Of a stretch of DNA of 18,554 bases, positions 14,177 through 18,554 are shown piece by piece. The stretch covers positions 1-18,554 of the forward strand of contig WBXJ01000025.1 of assembly GCA_008933045.1 (NCBI GenBank), in the 5' to 3' direction. A program made the translations under genes and the position numbers. Position 1 is the first letter of the stretch. Each line of letters opens with the position of its first letter. The notes beneath the pieces were generated by a model. That model did no database searches. It was given only the letters and a program-made list of their open reading frames with translations, and had not been told where the DNA came from. The DNA comes from Verrucomicrobiota bacterium (GTDB taxonomy: Bacteria; Verrucomicrobiota; Verrucomicrobiia; Limisphaerales; SXQI01).

Positions 14177-16699
14177 TTACTCTCCGCGCAGAATCTCCAA
14201 AGGTGGACGGTTCAGCACTCCCCAACTCATCGCCAGCCCTGTCCCCATTGTGATCACGCAAACGCTGGTGACCGTGACCATTGCGGCCAGCATCGGAGGG
14301 TGAAAGGGGAGCTTGAAGGTGAAGTGGACCAAGGCCCAAGCACCTCCTAACGCGAGTAAAACTCCGGTCAAACTCGCGAAAAATCCGAGCAGAAAATATT
14401 CGATCAAGAGGATCTGCAGAACCTTGCGACGTGAGGCGCCGAGGGTTCGGAGTAGAATGCTTTCCTGCATCCGCTGGTACCGCCCCGTCAAGATCGCCGC
14501 AACCAACACGAGAAAACCTGTTCCCAAGATGAACATGGCCATGAACCGAACGGCCAATGATATTTTGCTGATGATTACATCCACCGTCTTGAGCACCAGA
14601 GTGAGGTCAATGAGTGAGATATTTGGGAACGTTCCGATTAGCTCATGGTGCATTTCAGCCCCTGCTGCAGCAGTGGGGGTGCGAGTGGTTAAGATATGAA
14701 ATGCCGGCGCAGCTTCCAAAGAATTGCTGGGGAACACGACAAAAAAATTGGGGGACATTCGTCTCCAATCCACATTGCGAAGATGAGCCACTCGCGTGGT
14801 GATTGGCACCCCTTGCACGTCGAACACCAGATCATCTCCAATCGTCACGCCCAAATCTTTTGCAATCCCTGATTCCAAAGAGATGGGGGTGACATCCTGC
14901 GCTCTCTCGGCAGGCCAGTAACCCGCCACCGATTCCTCGGTATCCACAAGTTGATCGCGCCAAGTGGATCGAAACTCTCGGCGCAGAACCCAGTTCGGTG
15001 CGCGTTGGCGATCAGGTGCCTTAAGCAGGTCTCCGATCGCACGGCCTTTGACCGATGCCAGGCGCATGGTCACCACCGGGGATCGTTGAAGTATTTCCAG
15101 ATCGCGGTCTTTCAACAACCGTTCCACCCCTTCGATTTGATCACTCTGAACATCGAAAAGGACCGTGTTGGGTTGGCGTCCGTGTCCGCTTGGGAGCAGG
15201 TCCACCAGCAAGGTTTGCTGCACTAGAAACATGGTGAGAACCAGGAAGGTTCCTAACCCTAACGAGAGCATCAACAAGGTGGTGCGGTTATTGGGTCGAT
15301 GGAGATTGGCAAGGCCCTGCCGCCACACGTAAGGCCAGCTTCGGCTGATGACCTTGCGTGCGACTTGAGTCAAAATCTTTGCCACTCCCGCCAGGAGTCC
15401 GAATGCTGCGAGGATTCCCCCTGTGAAGGCCAAACCGTGATACCACTTGGTGCTTTGCCACAGCGAAAACGCAGTAATTCCTAACCCCATCAGACCGAAA
15501 ATCAGCCACCTCGCCGGGTCTCCTTGGAGGGGTTCCGCCTCGGAAGCTCGGAGAACCGCGAGAGGCGATACCCGCCGCAACGGTAGGATTGGCAATAGCG
15601 TGAAGAGAACGCAGATCAGGAAACCGGCACCCATGGCTCCAAAAACCGAGGGCCACGCGATTCTGTAATCAATCTGCAATGCCACAAAATCTTGCACCAC
15701 ACGGGGCAAGAAAAACTGGAGGATCACACCCAACGCCCCACCGACGATCGCTCCCGTTAACCCGAGGCCCATGCCTTGCGCCACGTAGATTTGCACGGTT
15801 CGGCTCGCGCTCGCGCCTAGGCATCGGAGCACCGCCACTCCGGGCACCTTTTCTTTGACGTGTACATGAATCGCGCTGGCGACCCCCACCCCGCCAAGTA
15901 ACAACGCGATGAAGCCCCCGAGACTGAGGAACGTTTGCAGGTTGTTGAGGGAACGGCCCAGATCGCGCTTCCGATCCTCCACAGTTTCTAATTCTAACCG
16001 GAGATCTTTCGAGGTATTGCGGTGCTTTTTTGCCAATGCTTCCACGTTGATCGTGGAGGGGTATTTAATGAAAACCTTAAACCGCGCCAAGCTCTCCGCC
16101 TTCACTAGCTTTGTTTTTGGCAGTTCGGTGGCGGGTATATAAACACGCGGGGCAATCGTCGAGAAGACCAGAGCTTCACCAGGGATTTTCTGCAGGATCC
16201 CCGCGATCGGCAGAATCAACTGACCGAGCTTGATGGGATCCCCTACCTTCGCGTTGAACTGGTTCATCAACGATTCTTCGACCAGTGCTCCCGGGAGGCT
16301 CCGAAAACTCTCCCCCGCCTCAACTGGAGCCGTTTCGAACTTTCCATAAAATGGAAAACCGTCTGTTAAGCTCCGGATTTGAACTAATCGTGTCCCCTCA
16401 GTTTTTGGGAAAAGTGCCATGGAAGAAAACGCCACTTCGCGGGCCTGTTCACCTCCCAATTCCTTGATCAGCTCCTCGGCTCGCGCAGAAAATGGTTGCC
16501 GTGCTGACACAACCAGATCGGCTCCGAGCAATGTTTTTGCCTGGTCAGCCACGGCGAGTTCCAAGTTACGACCGAGTGATGTGATCGAAACCAGAGCGGC
16601 AATCCCTAGAACTATTGAGCAGGAAAAAAGGAATAACTTTCGACGACTGGCCCGACTGTCGCGCCAAGCCATCAGCCAAATCCAACGATCGAACATCAT
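14177..16699 (-). CDS. FtsX-like ABC transporter permease (YbbP family)
   Basis: Membrane subunit of a MacB/LolCE-like ABC system, 840 residues, of the large two-FtsX-domain type represented by E. coli YbbP. Layout: one N-terminal membrane span (about 22-41), a periplasmic MacB-like core starting with RNLELAVADQAKTLLGADLV, a first FtsX block with three spans (about 256-386) containing LRCLGASASRT, two further spans, one span near 473-496, another periplasmic domain, and a second FtsX block near the C-terminus with LLRTLGASRRKVLQ. Such systems move lipids, lipoproteins or other hydrophobic compounds by pulling on their periplasmic domain; the substrate is not known. The start was chosen by the strong AGGAAGG 8 bases upstream; ATG at 16696 follows directly. 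It lies 13 bases after the ATPase gene, so both form one unit. Confidence 0.88.
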   Translation of the reverse strand: MMFDRWIWLMAWRDSRASRRKLFLFSCSIVLGIAALVSITSLGRNLELAVADQAKTLLGADLVVSARQPFSARAEELIKELGGEQAREVAFSSMALFPKTEGTRLVQIRSLTDGFPFYGKFETAPVEAGESFRSLPGALVEESLMNQFNAKVGDPIKLGQLILPIAGILQKIPGEALVFSTIAPRVYIPATELPKTKLVKAESLARFKVFIKYPSTINVEALAKKHRNTSKDLRLELETVEDRKRDLGRSLNNLQTFLSLGGFIALLLGGVGVASAIHVHVKEKVPGVAVLRCLGASASRTVQIYVAQGMGLGLTGAIVGGALGVILQFFLPRVVQDFVALQIDYRIAWPSVFGAMGAGFLICVLFTLLPILPLRRVSPLAVLRASEAEPLQGDPARWLIFGLMGLGITAFSLWQSTKWYHGLAFTGGILAAFGLLAGVAKILTQVARKVISRSWPYVWRQGLANLHRPNNRTTLLMLSLGLGTFLVLTMFLVQQTLLVDLLPSGHGRQPNTVLFDVQSDQIEGVERLLKDRDLEILQRSPVVTMRLASVKGRAIGDLLKAPDRQRAPNWVLRREFRSTWRDQLVDTEESVAGYWPAERAQDVTPISLESGIAKDLGVTIGDDLVFDVQGVPITTRVAHLRNVDWRRMSPNFFVVFPSNSLEAAPAFHILTTRTPTAAAGAEMHHELIGTFPNISLIDLTLVLKTVDVIISKISLAVRFMAMFILGTGFLVLVAAILTGRYQRMQESILLRTLGASRRKVLQILLIEYFLLGFFASLTGVLLALGGAWALVHFTFKLPFHPPMLAAMVTVTSVCVITMGTGLAMSWGVLNRPPLEILRGE

Positions 16700-16707
16700 C
16701 GCATGAT

Positions 16708-16714
16708 CCTTCCT
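16708..16714 (-). promoter_or_regulatory. Strong Shine-Dalgarno of the permease gene
   Basis: AGGAAGG on the minus strand lies 8 bases before the chosen ATG. Its first two bases are the last two bases of the TAG stop of the ATPase gene, which suggests translational coupling. It is the best ribosome-binding site in the window and decides the permease start. Confidence 0.75.
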
Positions 16715-17393
16715 AGAGTGAGCCAACCATCTTGCCGCCCCTCAACTTGATGATGCAGTCGGTCATCGACGCTAATTCTAAATTGTGCGTCACGAGCACT
16801 AGGGCTGTACCCGCTGCTCGGTTGAGATCGAATAGCAGATCAATCACTTTGCCGCTCGTGTCGCTATCTAGATTGCCCGTGGGTTCATCGGCGAACAAAA
16901 TCTTCGGGCGATTGATGAAGGCACGGGCGAGTGCCACCCGTTGTTGTTCGCCGCCAGAAAGTTGAACAGGATAATGATCCATTCGATCAGCTAACCCGAC
17001 ACGGTCCAGGAGTTCGATCGCCAAATCGTCCGCACCCGAATCCCCGCGTAACTCGACGGGCACCATCACATTCTCCCTCGCGGTCAATGTGGAAAGGAGT
17101 TGAAAATTCTGAAAAACAAAACCGATCAACAAACTTCTGAGCTGCGCGCGTCCGTCCTCATTCATTCCATGAATGCCGATTCCGTTGAGATGCACCGTGC
17201 CACTCGTCGGTTGATCCAACCCAGCGCACAACCCGAGCAACGTCGTCTTACCGCTGCCCGATGGACCCACGATCGCGCAAGTTCGGCTCTCGCCCAAACC
17301 AAACGTCACATCCCTGAGCACCGTCAAGGGTCCCCCACTTGTGCTGTAGGATTTGGTGAGTGCGTTAACTTCTAAAACGAGTTTGTCATTCAT
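16713..17393 (-). CDS. ABC transporter ATP-binding protein (YbbA/LolD-like)
   Basis: Cytoplasmic ATPase subunit partnering the adjacent permease. 226 residues, the compact size of LolD/MacB-type ATPases. All motifs are present: Walker A GPSGSGKTT (43-51), Q-loop Gln95 in FVFQNFQLL, signature LSGGEQQRVALARA (145-158), Walker B ILFADEPTGNLD with catalytic Glu170, and switch His203 in LVTHN. The LLSTLTARENVMVP segment after the Q-loop is typical of the LolD/YbbA group. It is adjacent to a large YbbP-like permease, matching the ybbA-ybbP pair, although no tesA-like esterase lies beside it. The ATG has no clear Shine-Dalgarno. It follows xylB by 47 bases and may be co-transcribed with it or have its own weak promoter. 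Confidence 0.93.
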   Translation of the reverse strand: MNDKLVLEVNALTKSYSTSGGPLTVLRDVTFGLGESRTCAIVGPSGSGKTTLLGLCAGLDQPTSGTVHLNGIGIHGMNEDGRAQLRSLLIGFVFQNFQLLSTLTARENVMVPVELRGDSGADDLAIELLDRVGLADRMDHYPVQLSGGEQQRVALARAFINRPKILFADEPTGNLDSDTSGKVIDLLFDLNRAAGTALVLVTHNLELASMTDCIIKLRGGKMVGSL

Positions 17394-17404
17394 GCTGTTA
17401 GCTT

Positions 17405-17432
17405 GTTTTAGGAGTCCGCCGTGCGATCCAAA
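17405..17432 (-). promoter_or_regulatory. Weak promoter candidate for the ABC operon
   Basis: On the minus strand TTTGGA (17432-17427), a 16-base spacer and TAAAAC (17410-17405) lie in the 47-bp gap before the ATPase gene. Poor match; read-through from xylB is equally likely because no terminator is visible in the gap. Confidence 0.22.
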
Positions 17433-17440
17433 AAATTCCC

Positions 17441-18554
17441 TTATCTAGCGTTGATCCACTTGCGATGCCCCTGGAAAACAGTTCGCAAACTGCGCGACAT
17501 AGAATCTTGCAGCTCTTGGAGTTCTTCGTAAATCGCAGCGTTCTTCGAGGTGGGCGTTGCGGTTTCCGACGCGTTCACTTTGACGAATGCATCAGTAATT
17601 TCGTGCATCTCCACATGCTCCCCAGACATGAGTCGATAATTCCACATCGATTGCAACGCGGCTCCATAAGCGGCTCCCTCCGATACTTTGAGGGTGACGA
17701 CTTCGACTTGAAAAATATCCGCCATGATTTGCCGCCACAGTTTAGACTGCGCACCGCCTCCGGTCGCACGGATTTGCGTTGCGTTCACCCCCAGCGTCGC
17801 AAGCCGACGCAACCCATAATTCATTCCTAAGGTCACACCCTCGATCGCAGCTCGTGCAAAATGGTGAGCAGTAAACGTTTTAGGATTGATTCCCAAAAAC
17901 ACGCCCGTCCCGTCTGGCACATTCGGCGTGCGCTCACCTTCCAGATAAGGCAGCAACAACAACCCATCACAACCGGCGGGAGCTTTTCCAGCCACTTTCT
18001 GGAACCCCGCATGATCCACCCCAAAATCTCGCCGAACCATCTCGGTCGCTGTCGTCACGTTCATGGTGCATAACAACGGAAGCCACTGATTCGCCGAATC
18101 ACAAAATGCAGCGATTTCACCTTCGGGATCCACCACCGGTTTTGCCGCGCAGGCGTAAATCGTGCCGCTCGTGCCGAAACTTGCCGTCACAATTCCCGGC
18201 CGAGTATTCCCCGTGCCGATTGCCCCCATCATATTATCTCCGCCGCCCGCACTCACCATCGTCTCGGTAGTTAACCCTAAAGCTTTCGCAGTCTTTGGCT
18301 GAAGGAAACCGGCCCTTTGATCGCTGGAACTGAGTTTCGGCAATCGATCGACCAAATGTGGATCAATCGCTTGAAGAACCCGATCCGACCACTCACGCTT
18401 CCGCACATTCAGCAAAGCCGTCCCGCTGGCATCGCCGAACTCCATGCACTTATCTCCAGTAAGCCAAAAATTAAGATAATCATGCGGCAACAACACAGTC
18501 GCCAGACGCTTAAAATTCTCTGGCTCATGGTTTTTTAACCACAAAATCTTGGAA
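17441..18554 (-). CDS. xylB: Xylulokinase, C-terminal three quarters (5' end outside window)
   Basis: FGGY-family sugar kinase that phosphorylates D-xylulose with ATP to xylulose 5-phosphate, linking xylose use to the pentose phosphate pathway. About 370 residues are present; the frame is open to the right edge (SKILWLKNHEPENF), so the N-terminal part with the first phosphate-binding loop is missing. Motifs: LLPHDYLNFWLTGD and DASGTALLNVRKREWS (typical of XylB), catalytic Asp in SAGGGDNMMGAIGTG, the phosphate loop SFGTSGTIYA, LPYLEGERTPNVPDGTGVFLG, the adenosine-site loop ATGGGAQSKLWRQIMADIF, and SEGAAYGAALQS. The LTGD and ERTPN segments favour xylulokinase over glycerol or gluconate kinases. 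Xylose isomerase could lie further upstream beyond the window, but that is not visible. Confidence 0.92.
   Translation of the reverse strand, partial: SKILWLKNHEPENFKRLATVLLPHDYLNFWLTGDKCMEFGDASGTALLNVRKREWSDRVLQAIDPHLVDRLPKLSSSDQRAGFLQPKTAKALGLTTETMVSAGGGDNMMGAIGTGNTRPGIVTASFGTSGTIYACAAKPVVDPEGEIAAFCDSANQWLPLLCTMNVTTATEMVRRDFGVDHAGFQKVAGKAPAGCDGLLLLPYLEGERTPNVPDGTGVFLGINPKTFTAHHFARAAIEGVTLGMNYGLRRLATLGVNATQIRATGGGAQSKLWRQIMADIFQVEVVTLKVSEGAAYGAALQSMWNYRLMSGEHVEMHEITDAFVKVNASETATPTSKNAAIYEELQELQDSMSRSLRTVFQGHRKWINAR

Noticed and set aside
14313..14699. Plus-strand frame opposite the permease gene
   Set aside because: Antisense shadow with no domain; the permease shows clear FtsX motifs on the other strand.

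Overview
The window looks like a stretch of core chromosome from a member of the Verrucomicrobiota (inferred from protein style, with no rRNA or marker tree to confirm it). The clues are a secreted multidomain metzincin with PKD, carboxypeptidase-regulatory-like and C-terminal beta modules, a cytochrome c / FG-GAP fusion protein, a bacterial OPT transporter, HisC and TrmD sequences with unusual motif variants, and few clear Shine-Dalgarno sequences. GC looks slightly above 50% by eye. I see no tRNA, rRNA, CRISPR array, insertion sequence, integrase or phage gene. The genes are ordinary chromosomal ones and the most interesting points are in regulation and domain architecture.

Left part (1-4614): the 3' end of hisC (cut by the left edge) converges on, and overlaps by 4 bp, a 3.1-kb gene for an exported zinc metallopeptidase. 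That gene diverges from thiD, a thiamine pathway kinase.

Translation block (4690-6545): a probable promoter, a hairpin-rich leader, then rpsP (S16), khpA (KH protein), trmD (tRNA m1G37 methyltransferase) and rplS (L19), closed by a strong intrinsic terminator. This is the widespread rpsP-trmD-rplS operon, but rimM, usually between khpA and trmD, is absent. The rpsP leader holds an 8-base repeat that lets one upstream strand pair with either of two downstream strands, so it is a candidate regulatory switch.

Membrane and lipid block (6632-12326): a DagK/YegS-type lipid kinase, an OPT-family transporter (minus), undecaprenyl-diphosphatase UppP (plus, divergent from OPT), and a minus-strand pair, pssA (phosphatidylserine synthase) followed by a LysE-family exporter. 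Lipid kinase, UppP and PssA all act on envelope lipids, but they lie in separate transcription units.

Right part (12618-18554): an exported protein with one c-type heme motif and five FG-GAP-like calcium-binding loops. It converges on a minus-strand YbbA/YbbP-type ABC transporter (ATPase, then a large FtsX-like permease, translationally coupled by a strong Shine-Dalgarno sequence). Upstream of these on the minus strand is xylB (xylulokinase), whose N-terminus runs off the right edge.
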